A stretch of DNA of 64,000 nt from Idiomarinaceae bacterium (GTDB lineage Bacteria; Pseudomonadota; Gammaproteobacteria; Enterobacterales; Alteromonadaceae): contig NYWU01000003.1 in assembly GCA_002685255.1 (NCBI GenBank), forward strand, positions 1 to 64,000, read 5' to 3'. Shown here piece after piece: positions 1 to 9,882 of this stretch. Each line of letters starts with the position of its first letter. The stretch's first letter is position 1. A program made the position numbers and the translations under genes. The notes beneath the pieces are model-generated. The model was not told the origin of the DNA, did not search any database, and was given only the letters and a program-made list of their open reading frames with translations.

Positions 1-428
1 CCATCTAAGTGTGCACGCTCTTCTGGTGATTGCAGATGCTCACGCGCTGGCGTTTTGTCATCATTAATCAAGAAAGGCTTAATTTTTTCGTACTGTTTGT
101 AGAACTGACTCATGTCTACAATCAAGTCACGGATGACAGGTAAGCCTGGTAACGGGCGAATCACGATCTTGCCACCTTTCAACGATGACATTGGCGTGAT
201 ACATGCCAAACCATTTTTACCGTTCATGTTTAAACCGTCAGAGCCACACACGCCCTCACGACATGAGCGCCGGAACGCTAACGACGGATCTTTTTCTTTT
301 AATTTAATCAAAAGATCCAGCACCATCAAATCCTGATTCTCTTCAATTTCAAGAGAATAGTCTTTCATGTATGGTGCGTCATCAACATCCGGGTTGTAAC
401 GATAAATCGAAATATTAACTGTTTTCAT
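1..428 (-). CDS. sdhB: Succinate dehydrogenase iron-sulfur subunit (partial, C-terminus outside window)
   Basis: This is the electron-transfer subunit of complex II. It passes electrons from the SdhA flavin through Fe-S clusters to quinone at the inner membrane. About 142 N-terminal residues are visible. The protein opens MKTVNISIYRYNPDVDD and contains the [2Fe-2S] ferredoxin motif SCREGVCGSDG followed by NGKNGLACIT. The remaining clusters lie beyond the window start. The ATG at 428 lies 15 bases after the sdhA stop, so it is the last visible gene of sdhC-D-A-B. Identity is certain from the motif and operon position. Confidence 0.96.
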   Translation of the reverse strand, partial: MKTVNISIYRYNPDVDDAPYMKDYSLEIEENQDLMVLDLLIKLKEKDPSLAFRRSCREGVCGSDGLNMNGKNGLACITPMSSLKGGKIVIRPLPGLPVIRDLIVDMSQFYKQYEKIKPFLINDDKTPAREHLQSPEERAHLD

Positions 429-443
429 CGTTTTAACCCCTTA

Positions 444-2210
444 TTAATAAGTACGTGCTTTCGGAGGGAAAGCTTCACGTAGCTTAGGTGCCATATTCAC
501 TTCACGCTTAACCATCTGCTCGTCTTCTGGACGGTACACACTGTGTACTAACCAGTTATCATCATCACGGTCAGGATAGTCAGCACGACTGTGCGCACCA
601 CGGCTTTCCGTACGGAAGTTGGCCGCTACAGCAGTAGAATAAGCTGTTTCCATCAAGTTATCGAGCTCCAAGCACTCAACACGCTGAGTATTGAACTCTT
701 TAGATGTATCATCCAAACGTGCATTTTTCAGACGCTCGCGGATTTCTGCCAGCTCTTTAAGACCATCAGCCATCGCATCGCCTTCACGGAATACCGAGAA
801 GTTCATCTGCATGCATTGCTGCAAGTCTTTCTTAATTTGCGCAGGGTCTTCACCTTTCTGGGTATTTTCCCAACGGTTAAAGCGACTTAGCGCTGCATCA
901 ACATCGTCTTTTGACGCTTCGCGCGCTTCCGCATTCGCAGCCAAGTGTTCACCTAAGTGCATACCTGTCGCACGGCCGAATACGACCAAGTCAAGTAATG
1001 AGTTACCACCTAAGCGGTTCGCACCGTGTACCGATACACAGGCAATCTCACCACAAGCAAACAGACCTTGCACTGGTTTTGATTGACCTTCGCTATCGAT
1101 GTCCAATACCTGACCATTCACATCAGTTGGAATACCGCCCATCATGTAGTGACAGGTTGGGATGACTGGAATTGGCTCTTTAACCGGATCGACATGAGCA
1201 AACGTGCGTGATAAGTCGCATACACCTGGTAGACGGCTTTCGAGCGTCTCTTTACCCAAGTGATCGAGCTTCAATTTCAAGTGTGTACCCCAAGGGCCAT
1301 CACAACCACGACCTTCGCGAATCTCGGTCATCATTGAACGTGCAACGACGTCACGCGATGCCAAATCTTTTGCGTTTGGTGCATAGCGTTCCATGAAGCG
1401 CTCGCCATCTTTGTTAAGCAAGTAACCACCTTCACCACGGCAACCCTCGGTTACCAAGCAACCTGCACCTGCGATACCGGTTGGGTGGAACTGCCACATT
1501 TCCATATCTTGTACAGGTACACCTGCACGTAAAGCCATACCTACGCCGTCGCCCGTATTGATATGCGCGTTGGTTGTAGAAGCATAAATACGCCCCGCAC
1601 CACCGGTCGCCAATACGACCGCTTTAGCTTTAACATAGTAGACTTCACCGGTCTCAATATTCATCGTCGTGACACCGCACACGGCGCCGTCTTGGTTCTT
1701 AACGATGTCGAGTGCATACCACTCCGAGAATACCGTCGTCTTGTTTTTCACGTTTTGCTGATACAACAAATGTAGCAAAGCGTGACCGGTACGGTCAGCT
1801 GCAGCTGCTGTACGTGCTGCCTGCTCACCACCAAATTCTTTTGATTGGCCACCGAAAGGACGCTGATACACTTTACCATTTTCAAAACGGGAGAATGGTA
1901 AGCCCATGTTTTCGAGCTCTAAGATCGCTTCTGGACCGCTCTTACACATGTACTCAATTGCGTCTTGGTCGCCAATGTAGTCTGACCCTTTGACGGTATC
2001 AAACATATGCCATTGCCAATCGTCTTCGTGGGCGTTACCCAAAGCAACGGTGATACCACCTTGCGCAGAAACAGTGTGAGAACGCGTTGGAAACACTTTG
2101 GACATCAACGCACAGCTCATACCTTCTTGGGAAATTTGCAACGCAGCACGCATGCCTGCGCCGCCCGCGCCGATTACAACGGCATCAAATTCTAAAGTTT
2201 TTACGTTCAC
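444..2210 (-). CDS. sdhA: Succinate dehydrogenase flavoprotein subunit
   Basis: Catalytic subunit of complex II, oxidising succinate to fumarate. At 588 residues it matches the bacterial SdhA length. The N-terminal FAD-binding segment [14 protein letters not shown] is followed by SHTVSAQGG, whose His45 is the expected covalent FAD attachment site. Substrate-site segments HPTGIAGAG and GCRGEGG are present, as is [15 protein letters not shown] near residue 400. The start is GTG at 2210, directly abutting the sdhD stop codon, which implies translational coupling. No in-frame ATG gives a better fit. Confidence 0.98.
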   Translation of the reverse strand: MNVKTLEFDAVVIGAGGAGMRAALQISQEGMSCALMSKVFPTRSHTVSAQGGITVALGNAHEDDWQWHMFDTVKGSDYIGDQDAIEYMCKSGPEAILELENMGLPFSRFENGKVYQRPFGGQSKEFGGEQAARTAAAADRTGHALLHLLYQQNVKNKTTVFSEWYALDIVKNQDGAVCGVTTMNIETGEVYYVKAKAVVLATGGAGRIYASTTNAHINTGDGVGMALRAGVPVQDMEMWQFHPTGIAGAGCLVTEGCRGEGGYLLNKDGERFMERYAPNAKDLASRDVVARSMMTEIREGRGCDGPWGTHLKLKLDHLGKETLESRLPGVCDLSRTFAHVDPVKEPIPVIPTCHYMMGGIPTDVNGQVLDIDSEGQSKPVQGLFACGEIACVSVHGANRLGGNSLLDLVVFGRATGMHLGEHLAANAEAREASKDDVDAALSRFNRWENTQKGEDPAQIKKDLQQCMQMNFSVFREGDAMADGLKELAEIRERLKNARLDDTSKEFNTQRVECLELDNLMETAYSTAVAANFRTESRGAHSRADYPDRDDDNWLVHSVYRPEDEQMVKREVNMAPKLREAFPPKARTY

Positions 2211-2558
2211 TTAAACACCCCACAGTACAAACAAGCCAGTGAGCCAAACGATGATGAGCCCAACGCTGAATACGAACTGAATAAAAGCGCGTACACCCGA
2301 GGCTTTAACATAGTCCGTAAGTACTTGCCAGATACCAATCCAGCCGTGTACCAACACGCCGGTAAGCGCTAACAACGTGAACACTTTCATCCACAAATTC
2401 GAAAACAAGCCCGTCCAGTTGGCGTAGGTTACGTCCGCTGTTGACGCAAAGAAGCCCACCATGAACAAGACATATAGCAACATAACGACTGCTGAAGCAC
2501 GCAACAAAATGAAGTCATGCGGGCCGCTACGTCCAAAGGTTCCAGCTTCTCTTACCAT
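2211..2558 (-). CDS. sdhD: Succinate dehydrogenase membrane anchor subunit
   Basis: One of two haem b/quinone-binding membrane anchors of complex II. I chose the ATG at 2558 rather than the in-frame ATG at 2564. The resulting N-terminus MVREAGTFGRSGPHDFILLR lines up with E. coli SdhD and gives the same 115-residue length. Three hydrophobic helices are visible (about 16-38, 51-75 and 85-112). The HDFILLRASA segment carries the quinone-pocket residues of the family. The gene overlaps the end of sdhC by 7 bases and abuts sdhA. Confidence 0.95.
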   Translation of the reverse strand: MVREAGTFGRSGPHDFILLRASAVVMLLYVLFMVGFFASTADVTYANWTGLFSNLWMKVFTLLALTGVLVHGWIGIWQVLTDYVKASGVRAFIQFVFSVGLIIVWLTGLFVLWGV

Positions 2559-2926
2559 AACCACACCCCTACTAAAACTGACACGATAATCGAAATTACG
2601 ATGGATGCAGTGGCACTGGCGCGGCCTGAATCAAGCTCTTCCCAGAAGCCCATATCCATGATCAAGTGACGAATACCAATGATTAAGTGGAATCCTAACG
2701 CTGTCAAAATACCCCAGCCAATGAACTTCGCGATAAAGCTAGTCATTATGCTTTCTACTTGAGCAAACCCCTCAGGACCACTGAGAGACGTTGCGAACGC
2801 CCAAATCAAGAAGGCCAGTGACACAAGCATAACGACACCGGAAACCCGATGCAGGATAGATGCTTTGGCAGCGGCAGGAAACTGAATGGTAGATAAGTCT
2901 AAGTTTACAGGTCTTTCTTTTTTCAC
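2552..2926 (-). CDS. sdhC: Succinate dehydrogenase cytochrome b556 subunit
   Basis: Membrane anchor of complex II that contributes haem b and quinone ligands. The open frame extends back to 3022. However, the GTG at 2926 gives the family N-terminus VKKERPVNLDL and the usual length (124 residues), and it has an AAAGG ribosome site nine bases upstream. The motif ASILHRVSGVVML is the SdhC signature, and HLIIGIRHLIMD includes the haem-ligand His region. Three transmembrane helices are visible. It is the first gene of the sdhCDAB operon. Confidence 0.95.
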   Translation of the reverse strand: MKKERPVNLDLSTIQFPAAAKASILHRVSGVVMLVSLAFLIWAFATSLSGPEGFAQVESIMTSFIAKFIGWGILTALGFHLIIGIRHLIMDMGFWEELDSGRASATASIVISIIVSVLVGVWLW

Positions 2927-3171
2927 GATAGATTGCCTTTCAATAAAGCACCAAGAAATGTAAAGAATGCCCGGAGCACTGTTAATTAATGCCACCTCGA
3001 CGTATGTGAGTATATCGACCATAGCATTGAATTACAATGTCCAATGCCTATAACGGACATCGAAAGAATTTGGATTAAGACTAAAGTTGTATCTCGCATA
3101 AAAATGTAATCCTGTATTCACTTTATGCACGTATAATGATCGGGTAGTCGTAGCCAAGTCCTTTACAAAAA
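2927..3171. other. Divergent intergenic region between sdhC and gltA
   Basis: About 315 bases (2927-3241) separate the divergent sdhCDAB and gltA genes. The half nearer gltA holds a recognisable promoter, listed separately. The half nearer sdhC is AT-rich and is occupied only by an in-frame N-terminal extension of sdhC that I consider untranslated. No clear CRP-like or ArcA-like palindrome was recognised by eye, and there is no further gene. Confidence 0.5.
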
Positions 3172-3201
3172 TTGACATTTGGCACGCATTTCGAGTTAAA
3201 T
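3172..3201 (+). promoter_or_regulatory. Putative sigma-70 promoter of gltA
   Basis: A perfect TTGACA (3172-3177) is followed, after an 18-base spacer, by TTAAAT (3196-3201; 4 of 6 consensus matches). This lies about 40 bases before the gltA start at 3242. The hexamers are seen directly; promoter activity is inferred. Confidence 0.5.
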
Positions 3202-3241
3202 TAGCGCACTTTTTAAAAAGTAGATGCAAGGAGAAGTCCTT

Positions 3242-4522
3242 ATGGCTGATCGTAAAGCCACTTTACAGATCGATGGACAGTCAATTGAGTTACCCGTTTT
3301 ATCCCCTTCAGCTGGTAAGGATGTCGTCGACGTTCGCAGCTTAGGCAAACACGGCTATTTCACCTTTGACCCAGGATTTTTAGCGACCGGCTCATGTGAG
3401 TCTAAAATCACGTATATTGACGGTGAAAACGGTGTCTTGTTGCACCGCGGATACCCGATTGGCGATCTCGCCACACAAGCGGATTATCTAGAAGTCTGCT
3501 ACATGTTGCTTCATGGCGAAGCGCCTGACGAAAAGCAATACCAAGATTTCCGTAAGACCATCACAAAACATACGATGGTGCACCAGGGCTTGCATAATTT
3601 CTTTAATGGCTTCCGCCGCGACGCGCATCCAATGGCAATGTTGTGCGCGGTGACAGGCGCATTGTCTTCGTTCTACCATGATGATTTGGACATTCATGAC
3701 GCGGACCAGCGCTTACGTAGCGCCTACCGCTTGATTGCGAAGATCCCTACAATCGCAGCGATGGCATACAAGTTCAGCATTGGTCAACCGTTCGTTTATC
3801 CACGCAACGACTTAGGCTATGCCGAAAACTTCCTGAACATGATGTTCTCTGTGCCTGCAGAAGACTATGAAATCAGTCCTGCTGTTGCAAAAGCAATGGA
3901 TCGCATCTTTATCCTTCACGCCGATCACGAACAAAACGCTTCAACGTCGACTGTTCGTTTGGCAGGCTCTTCGGGTGCTAACCCATACGCATGTATTGCG
4001 TCGGGTGTTGCATCGCTATGGGGCCCTGCACATGGTGGTGCGAACGAAGCGTGTCTGCGTATGTTGGCTGAAATTGGTTCAGTAGAAAACATTCCTAAGT
4101 ACATCGAAAAAGCAAAAGACAAGAACGACCCGTTCCGTCTGATGGGCTTCGGTCACCGTGTTTATAAAAACATGGACCCACGTGCGACAGTCATGCGCGA
4201 GTCGTGCCACGAAGTATTGAAAGAATTGAAACGTGACGATCCATTGTTGGATGTTGCGATGGAACTTGAGCGCATCGCGCTTGAAGACGACTACTTTGTA
4301 GAGAAGAAGTTGTTCCCGAACGTCGATTTCTACTCGGGCATCGTACTCAAAGCGATTGGTATTCCAACCAACATGTTTACCGTCATCTTCGCACTGTCAC
4401 GTACGGTGGGTTGGGTATCACACTGGCACGAAATGATGAGCGAAGAGAGCCAAAAAATCGGCCGTCCTCGCCAACTATACACGGGCCACACACAACGCGA
4501 CTTCAAACCTATCAAGAAGTAA
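3242..4522 (+). CDS. gltA: Citrate synthase (type II)
   Basis: Condenses acetyl-CoA and oxaloacetate to citrate, the entry step of the TCA cycle. It is 426 residues, as in E. coli GltA. The active-site His of [10 protein letters not shown], the His of [14 protein letters not shown] and the Asp of NVDFYSG are all present. The ATG at 3242 has AAGGAG immediately upstream (3227-3235 region), so the in-frame ATG at 3224, which overlaps that site, is not the start. The gene is divergent from sdhCDAB and ends in a strong terminator. The N-terminal NADH-sensitive domain typical of gammaproteobacterial enzymes is present. Confidence 0.98.
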   Translation: MADRKATLQIDGQSIELPVLSPSAGKDVVDVRSLGKHGYFTFDPGFLATGSCESKITYIDGENGVLLHRGYPIGDLATQADYLEVCYMLLHGEAPDEKQYQDFRKTITKHTMVHQGLHNFFNGFRRDAHPMAMLCAVTGALSSFYHDDLDIHDADQRLRSAYRLIAKIPTIAAMAYKFSIGQPFVYPRNDLGYAENFLNMMFSVPAEDYEISPAVAKAMDRIFILHADHEQNASTSTVRLAGSSGANPYACIASGVASLWGPAHGGANEACLRMLAEIGSVENIPKYIEKAKDKNDPFRLMGFGHRVYKNMDPRATVMRESCHEVLKELKRDDPLLDVAMELERIALEDDYFVEKKLFPNVDFYSGIVLKAIGIPTNMFTVIFALSRTVGWVSHWHEMMSEESQKIGRPRQLYTGHTQRDFKPIKK

Positions 4523-4553
4523 GCTGTGATGTAGTCGCTATGCAAACACATAC

Positions 4554-4580
4554 AAAGCGCCCCGAGGGGCGCTTTTTTTT
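4554..4580 (+). terminator. Rho-independent terminator after gltA
   Basis: A GC-rich perfect stem (AAAGCGCCC paired with GGGCGCTTT, 4-base loop) runs into eight T residues. It begins 31 bases after the gltA stop. Confidence 0.92.
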
Positions 4581-4690
4581 GGGCTCGAGTTAAGGGTAAC
4601 GATAACTCCCTACCCCATCACAACATCCAAATAAGCGATTGCCTCAATCGATATTATTAAGAGTACATACGATTAAATCCCACGGTTTAC

Positions 4691-4719
4691 GTGCAAGACA
4701 CCAGTAATTTCATTATAAT
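4691..4719 (+). promoter_or_regulatory. Possible promoter of the kamA-like gene
   Basis: A perfect TATAAT (4714-4719) lies 57 bases before the kamA-like start. The corresponding -35 position holds only a weak GTGCAA with 17-base spacing. The gene sits alone after the gltA terminator, so it needs its own promoter, and this is the best candidate. Confidence 0.35.
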
Positions 4720-4776
4720 ACAGCGCAATTTTGTCTATTGCGCCGCTAATGGCATTTACAACATATAGAGAGGCTT

Positions 4777-6123
4777 ATGCAGCAAGTAGTTAACGTACAG
4801 CAACCCGTAATTACTCCGCGTCGCTTCAAAGTTTACCAACATCGTCAGTTGGACAAGATTGAAGCACTTAAACGCGTACCCGATGATATTCGATTCGAAA
4901 TGAAAGTGGTCGCGAACGTTTTACCGTTCCGAGTCAACGAGTATGTTTTTAATGAGCTCATCGACTGGGAAAACGTACCTAACGATCCGCTGTTTCAGCT
5001 CACCTTTCCGCAAAAGGATATGCTCGATCCAAGCGCATTCCAACGTATGGCCGATTTGATGTCGGGCAAGCATACGACCAATGAAGTCTTTGACCTCGCT
5101 ACTCAGTTGCGCCAAGAGATGAACCCACATCCAGCCGGGCAAATGCAGATGAACGTACCTCACGTTGATGGCGAGCCATTGCCAGGCATGCAGCACAAGT
5201 ATCGCGAAACAGTGTTATTCTTCCCTGCTCAAGGTCAGTATTGCCACAGCTATTGCACCTTTTGTTTCCGCTGGGCTCAGTTCGTCGGTAAAGCAACACG
5301 CTTCAACTCCAATGATGCCGATCAACTACATCGCTATCTCGCACAGCATAAAGAAGTAACTGACTTACTCGTTACAGGCGGTGACCCAATGGTCATGCGC
5401 ACGCGTAAGTTGAAGCATTATTTAGAAGGGCTACTGCAGCCTGAGTTCGACCATATTAAAACGATTCGTATTGGCACCAAAGCGCTAACATTTTGGCCTT
5501 ATCGCTTTATTACAGACCCTGATGCAGACGAATTAATGCGTTTGCTTGAAAGGCTTGTACGTGGCGGTAAACACGTCTCCATCATGGCGCATTTGAACCA
5601 TCACAACGAACTACGCACCGAAGTCTGCGAAGAAGCAATTCGTCGTTTACGCGCCACCGGCGCACAGATCCGCTGTCAGGCGCCTTTATTACGCCATATT
5701 AATGACGACCCTAAAGTATGGGCGGATATGTGGGAGCGCGAAGTGCAGCTCGGTATGATCCCCTACTACATGTTTGTCGAGCGTGACACGGGTGCTAAAC
5801 GTTACTTTGAAGTACCGCTCGAGCGTACATGGGAAGTATTCCAACAAGCTTATCAACAAGTATCGGGTATTGCGCGCACGGTTCGAGGCCCGTCGATGAG
5901 TGCTGGACCAGGTAAAGTTGAGGTACAAGGTGTGACTGAGGTGGCGGGCGAGAAGGTGTTCGCGTTGCGCTTTATTCAGGGTCGCAATCCAGACTGGGTA
6001 CAACGTCCATTTTTTGCGAAGTATGACCCAAAAGCAACGTGGTTACATCAATTGAAACCGGCCTTTGGTGAGGACAAGTTCTTTTTCGAAGACGAGTATG
6101 CACAAATGGCAGCGATGGACTAA
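4777..6123 (+). CDS. KamA-family radical SAM/PLP aminomutase (lysine 2,3-aminomutase-like, long form)
   Basis: A 448-residue radical SAM enzyme. The CxxxCxxC cluster motif is C156HSYC160TFC163, followed by VTGGDPMV and, near the C-terminus, SMSAGPGKVEVQG, whose Lys380 aligns with the PLP-binding lysine of lysine 2,3-aminomutase. Both cofactors should therefore bind. Family members interconvert alpha- and beta-lysine or a related amino acid. EpmB, which modifies elongation factor P, is about 340 residues, so this protein is roughly 100 residues longer, with an N-terminal extension. It stands alone, with neither EF-P genes nor a beta-lysine acetyltransferase beside it. Substrate is not determinable from sequence. 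The start has AGAGAGG just upstream. Confidence 0.85.
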   Translation: MQQVVNVQQPVITPRRFKVYQHRQLDKIEALKRVPDDIRFEMKVVANVLPFRVNEYVFNELIDWENVPNDPLFQLTFPQKDMLDPSAFQRMADLMSGKHTTNEVFDLATQLRQEMNPHPAGQMQMNVPHVDGEPLPGMQHKYRETVLFFPAQGQYCHSYCTFCFRWAQFVGKATRFNSNDADQLHRYLAQHKEVTDLLVTGGDPMVMRTRKLKHYLEGLLQPEFDHIKTIRIGTKALTFWPYRFITDPDADELMRLLERLVRGGKHVSIMAHLNHHNELRTEVCEEAIRRLRATGAQIRCQAPLLRHINDDPKVWADMWEREVQLGMIPYYMFVERDTGAKRYFEVPLERTWEVFQQAYQQVSGIARTVRGPSMSAGPGKVEVQGVTEVAGEKVFALRFIQGRNPDWVQRPFFAKYDPKATWLHQLKPAFGEDKFFFEDEYAQMAAMD

Positions 6124-6133
6124 CCATCGCTGC
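6109..6133. terminator. Perfect hairpin spanning the kamA-like stop codon
   Basis: Ten-base arms GCAGCGATGG and CCATCGCTGC flank a 5-base loop that contains the TAA stop codon of the kamA-like gene. The downstream run is only loosely T-rich (tttatttt after 7 bases), so it is a weak or Rho-assisted terminator at best. It may also serve the convergent kdsB end at 6142. Confidence 0.5.
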
Positions 6134-6141
6134 TACACGCT

Positions 6142-6900
6142 TTATTTTATACGCTGGCGGGCTTGCTCTAAGTCCTCTGGCGTATCAATTCCAGCGGCGG
6201 GCGGCATAATTGCCTCAGCGACGTGAATTTTCTCGCCATGCCATAGCACACGCAACTGCTCCAATGACTCGATACGCTCAAGCGGGCTCTCACTCCAAGC
6301 CACATAGCGTTTAATAAAGTCCGCACGATAGGCATAAATGCCGATATGTCGCATGTAACCATCGACCTGTTCAGACTGCTGGTCGTCCAATGACTTAAAT
6401 TGGTCACGGTTGTACGGAATAGGCGCGCGACTGAAATAAAGCGCGTACCCTGCCGAGTCACACACGACTTTTACTGCATTCGGATTAAACACTTCATCTG
6501 CGGTCGCCATCGGCACCGCTAATGTCGCCATAGGTGCAACACGTTGGTTCGCCAAGTTATCAGCCACTTGCCGGATAATTTCAGGCGGAATAAAAGGCTC
6601 ATCCCCTTGTACGTTAACCACGACTTGATCCTCTGAAAGCGCCAGTTGTTCAACAACTTCGGCAAGACGTTCAGTACCCGATTGGTGATCACTGGCAGTA
6701 AGCATACTGCGTCCACCAAAGCGTTCCACCACGTCAGCAATACGCTGGTCATCTGTCGCAATAATCACTTCCGCAGCACCGCTTTGTATCGCACGTTCGT
6801 ATACATGTTGAATCATCGGCTTACCGCCGATATCGGCTAACGGTTTACCTGGCAAACGGCTTGATGGGTAGCGTGCTGGAATAATGACGGTAAAACTCAT
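6142..6900 (-). CDS. kdsB: 3-deoxy-manno-octulosonate cytidylyltransferase
   Basis: Activates Kdo with CTP to CMP-Kdo for lipopolysaccharide inner-core synthesis in the cytoplasm. It has 252 residues (family about 250). The N-terminus [16 protein letters not shown] is the nucleotide-binding signature. [12 protein letters not shown] and the [13 protein letters not shown] segment are also characteristic. Its ATG overlaps the stop of the upstream ycaR-like gene by 4 bases (ATGA). Order comEC-msbA-lpxK-ycaR-kdsB matches the E. coli ycaI-msbA-lpxK-ycaQ-ycaR-kdsB locus, minus ycaQ. Confidence 0.97.
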   Translation of the reverse strand: MSFTVIIPARYPSSRLPGKPLADIGGKPMIQHVYERAIQSGAAEVIIATDDQRIADVVERFGGRSMLTASDHQSGTERLAEVVEQLALSEDQVVVNVQGDEPFIPPEIIRQVADNLANQRVAPMATLAVPMATADEVFNPNAVKVVCDSAGYALYFSRAPIPYNRDQFKSLDDQQSEQVDGYMRHIGIYAYRADFIKRYVAWSESPLERIESLEQLRVLWHGEKIHVAEAIMPPAAGIDTPEDLEQARQRIK

Positions 6901-7094
6901 AAAGGTACCTGTTCCATTTCTTCTGAATTTAATGACTTAGCCTTTTCGCTCATTAATACGGGAATCCCCTCTTCGAGCTCAAACGCGAGTCGCTCGCCAC
7001 GGCAAACCAGCCACTGTCTAGCTTCATGCCAGACTAATCGCCCTTTACAACTCGGGCACGCTATTATATTCAGTAAACCTGTATCAAAACTCAC
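6897..7094 (-). CDS. ycaR: Trm112/YcaR-family small protein
   Basis: A 65-residue protein with N-terminal [14 protein letters not shown] and a second Cys in [11 protein letters not shown], followed by [11 protein letters not shown]. This is the UPF0434/Trm112 pattern, a small zinc-ribbon-like fold. Only three Cys are seen, so zinc binding is doubtful. Function in bacteria is unclear. The Trm112 relatives in other domains are partners of methyltransferases. It is always found next to kdsB and lpxK, as here, and overlaps kdsB by 4 bases. Confidence 0.9.
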   Translation of the reverse strand: MSFDTGLLNIIACPSCKGRLVWHEARQWLVCRGERLAFELEEGIPVLMSEKAKSLNSEEMEQVPL

Positions 7095-7103
7095 AGTTAA
7101 ACC

Positions 7104-8084
7104 TCATTTATGAATATGCCGAATCGCCTCAAGCAAATCAGCATTAAATTTCTCAGGAAAGTGTGCAGATATCGGTTGATAGTACCAATTATCGGCTGCT
7201 ATGCCACGACACTTCGCAGCATCTTTTTGTGTCATCAGTAATGTTTTATTTTGGTACTGTTGTAAGTCATCCGCAGTAAATCGATAATGATCGGGAAACG
7301 CTTGAGTACTCTCAAGCTTGATGTGCTGATGCTGAAGACTGGTAAAAAAGCGCTCCGGGTTACCGATTCCAGCCACCGCATGAAAGGTCGTGCGTTCGGG
7401 TAGCTCAACTTCTTCATCATCGATTACTCGACGCCACGGCTGTGCTTTAACCTCGCCGACATAATGTGCAAATGGATGTTGTGCATAGAGTGAAATCACC
7501 CAACGCGCACCGCGCAACCGCCAAGGCCCTTCTCGCAGGGGACCAGCAGGTAACAGCCAACCGTTACCCAAGCCGCGCTCAGCATCGACTAGAATTAACT
7601 CCAAGTCTCTACCTAATGCATAATGCTGCATACCATCGTCACTAATCACCAAATCAACATTGGGATGCTCCGCAACTAATTGCCTAACCGCATCAGCACG
7701 TTTGGGACTAATCACCACAGGGACGTCGGCTATCTGTCGAATCATGAGTGGTTCGTCACCGGCGAGCTCTGGGCTGTCATCCATGGTGACTAGGTGTGGG
7801 TATTGGGCGTTAGCACCATAGCCACGGCTCACTATGCCAGGCGTATAACCCTCTGACTTGAGCAGCTCAACTAACGCGATAACCGTAGGCGTTTTACCCG
7901 TACCACCCACACTGATATTGCCAACTACAAGTACAGGTACAGGTGCTTGGTATATTTTTAAAATACCGAAGCGGTACAACGACCGGCGCAGATTAGTCAA
8001 TAACCAAAATACCAGTGATAAGGGTGTAAGCAGGTACAGCAGTGGATGCAAACGCTTTCGGTACCACTGCCTCTCCAACCACAT
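7104..8084 (-). CDS. lpxK: Tetraacyldisaccharide 4'-kinase
   Basis: Phosphorylates the 4' position of lipid IVA precursor at the inner membrane, the sixth step of lipid A synthesis. It has 326 residues (family about 325-330). An N-terminal hydrophobic helix (about 15-31) anchors it. The P-loop VGNISVGGTGKTPTV is at about residues 55-69, and DLVISDDGMQHYAL carries the catalytic Asp region. Its ATG at 8084 is separated by a single base from the msbA stop, implying coupled translation with the flippase. Confidence 0.97.
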   Translation of the reverse strand: MWLERQWYRKRLHPLLYLLTPLSLVFWLLTNLRRSLYRFGILKIYQAPVPVLVVGNISVGGTGKTPTVIALVELLKSEGYTPGIVSRGYGANAQYPHLVTMDDSPELAGDEPLMIRQIADVPVVISPKRADAVRQLVAEHPNVDLVISDDGMQHYALGRDLELILVDAERGLGNGWLLPAGPLREGPWRLRGARWVISLYAQHPFAHYVGEVKAQPWRRVIDDEEVELPERTTFHAVAGIGNPERFFTSLQHQHIKLESTQAFPDHYRFTADDLQQYQNKTLLMTQKDAAKCRGIAADNWYYQPISAHFPEKFNADLLEAIRHIHK

Positions 8085-8085
8085 T

Positions 8086-9834
8086 CTAATTTACCCCACT
8101 AAATTGCAGGTTATGTAACTGATAATAAGGACCCTCGTTATCAAGTAGCGACTGATGGTTTCCGCGTTCGACAATGTGTCCATTATCCATCACTAAAATC
8201 TCATCGGCATTCTCAATCGTGGACAACCGGTGTGCAATGACGATGGATGTACGATTCGTTCTAAGCACACCCAGCGCCTTCTGAATATGCCGCTCAGACT
8301 CGGTGTCTAGCGCTGACGTTGCCTCATCGAGAATCAAAATAGGTGCATCTTGTAGGAGTGCCCGAGCGATAGCGATACGTTGTCGCTGACCACCTGATAA
8401 CATCACACCGTTTTCACCGACCATGGTATCTAAACCATGACTCATATTATCTGTAAATTCAGTCACATAAGCTTGCTCAGCGGCTTTGATGATATCTTCC
8501 CGAGACACGTTTTTAGATGTGCCATAAGCAATATTATTAGCAATCGTGTCATTGAATAAGGTGACGTGTTGAGAAACCAAAGCAATTTGGCGACGCAAAC
8601 ATTTAAGGCGGTAGTCTTGTATATTTCGTCCATCTATAGTGACCTCACCTTCGCTGACATCATAAAAGCGCGTTAATAAGTTCGAAATAGTCGACTTACC
8701 ACTTCCTGAACGCCCAACCAATGCCAGTGTTTTGCCTTCATCAACCGCAAAGCTGATGTCTTCTAGTGCCGGATCATCATGGTCATTATAGCGGAACGTG
8801 ACATGATTAAATTTAATATCCCCTTTCACCCGATCCACCATATGGGTACCTTTATCTACTTCAATCGGTTGATCGAGAATACCGAACACACTGGTCGCTG
8901 CAGCTAAACCGCGTTGAAAGTCACTGTTCACGTTACTCAACTGCTTCAATGGTCGCAGCAGCATAATCATTGATGTCAGCAACGTCGTGAATGCCCCCGC
9001 CGAGAGGTTTTGCAGCATTTCGGGAAAGCTGGCTATCACCAGTACCATCGCTAGACTCAGTGAAGCAATAAACTGAATCACCGAGGTACTGATCGCGCGC
9101 GTGCTTACCAACTTCATATTTTGGTTGCGGGTGATGTTGTTGATTTCACCAAAGCGTTTAGACTCTAGCTTTTGGCCTTCGTGCATCACGACGACTTTAT
9201 GACCATTAATCATTTGTTCGGCCGTCGTTGTGACGTTACCCATCGCAGTTTGAATTCGGCCACTGACTAGTCGAAAACGCTTTGAAACAACCGCAACAAA
9301 CTTGGCGATTACAGGACCAATTACGAGAAACACCAAACTAAGTTGCCAGCTCTGATAAAACATCAGACACAACAAGCCCACCACAAAACCACCGTCGCGA
9401 ATAAGCACCAATAACGCTCGGCTCGATGCTTCGGCTACTTGTTGAGTGTCGTATGTGATTTTGGAAATCAAGTCACCGGTCGAATGGTTATCGTGAAATG
9501 AAACCGGTAGCTTCATGAGGTGTTCGAAAAGTTGCTGACGCATCCGCGTCACTACTTTGAAACCCACCCAGCTCAAAAAGTAAGTGGAAATAAAGTTAAA
9601 TAATCCGCGCACAATAAAAAATACTGGCACGAATACCGCCCCCCAAAGCAAAACACTCGAGTCTTGTTGGGTTAATCCTTCATCTATCAGGGTCTCAATT
9701 TGCGAGAAAAACAGGGTATCGACGCCGGCGTAACCTAACATACCAATAATAGCGACGATAAAAGCAGATCTGTAAGGCTTGATATATGATGCGAGCCGCT
9801 TCAGCGTACTCGGTTTTTCCTTTTTAGAATCCAT
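8086..9834 (-). CDS. msbA: Lipid A export ATP-binding/permease protein MsbA
   Basis: Homodimeric inner-membrane ABC flippase for core-lipid A. It is 582 residues, with six N-terminal transmembrane helices (about 20-310) followed by an ATPase domain. Walker A is LVGRSGSGKSTISN, the signature is LSGGQRQR, and Walker B is ILILDEATSALD. The helix SFHDNHSTGDLISKITYD before the ATPase domain is typical of MsbA. It lies between comEC (49 bases upstream) and lpxK, as in E. coli. Confidence 0.97.
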   Translation of the reverse strand: MDSKKEKPSTLKRLASYIKPYRSAFIVAIIGMLGYAGVDTLFFSQIETLIDEGLTQQDSSVLLWGAVFVPVFFIVRGLFNFISTYFLSWVGFKVVTRMRQQLFEHLMKLPVSFHDNHSTGDLISKITYDTQQVAEASSRALLVLIRDGGFVVGLLCLMFYQSWQLSLVFLVIGPVIAKFVAVVSKRFRLVSGRIQTAMGNVTTTAEQMINGHKVVVMHEGQKLESKRFGEINNITRNQNMKLVSTRAISTSVIQFIASLSLAMVLVIASFPEMLQNLSAGAFTTLLTSMIMLLRPLKQLSNVNSDFQRGLAAATSVFGILDQPIEVDKGTHMVDRVKGDIKFNHVTFRYNDHDDPALEDISFAVDEGKTLALVGRSGSGKSTISNLLTRFYDVSEGEVTIDGRNIQDYRLKCLRRQIALVSQHVTLFNDTIANNIAYGTSKNVSREDIIKAAEQAYVTEFTDNMSHGLDTMVGENGVMLSGGQRQRIAIARALLQDAPILILDEATSALDTESERHIQKALGVLRTNRTSIVIAHRLSTIENADEILVMDNGHIVERGNHQSLLDNEGPYYQLHNLQFSGVN

Positions 9835-9882
9835 GCAATGCCATTAGTTTCTGAAAATCCCCACTATTTTATCTGCTTTATA

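Noticed and set aside
112-336. Plus-strand open frame of 74 codons inside sdhB
   Set aside because: It lies on the opposite strand of clear sdhB coding sequence and matches no family.
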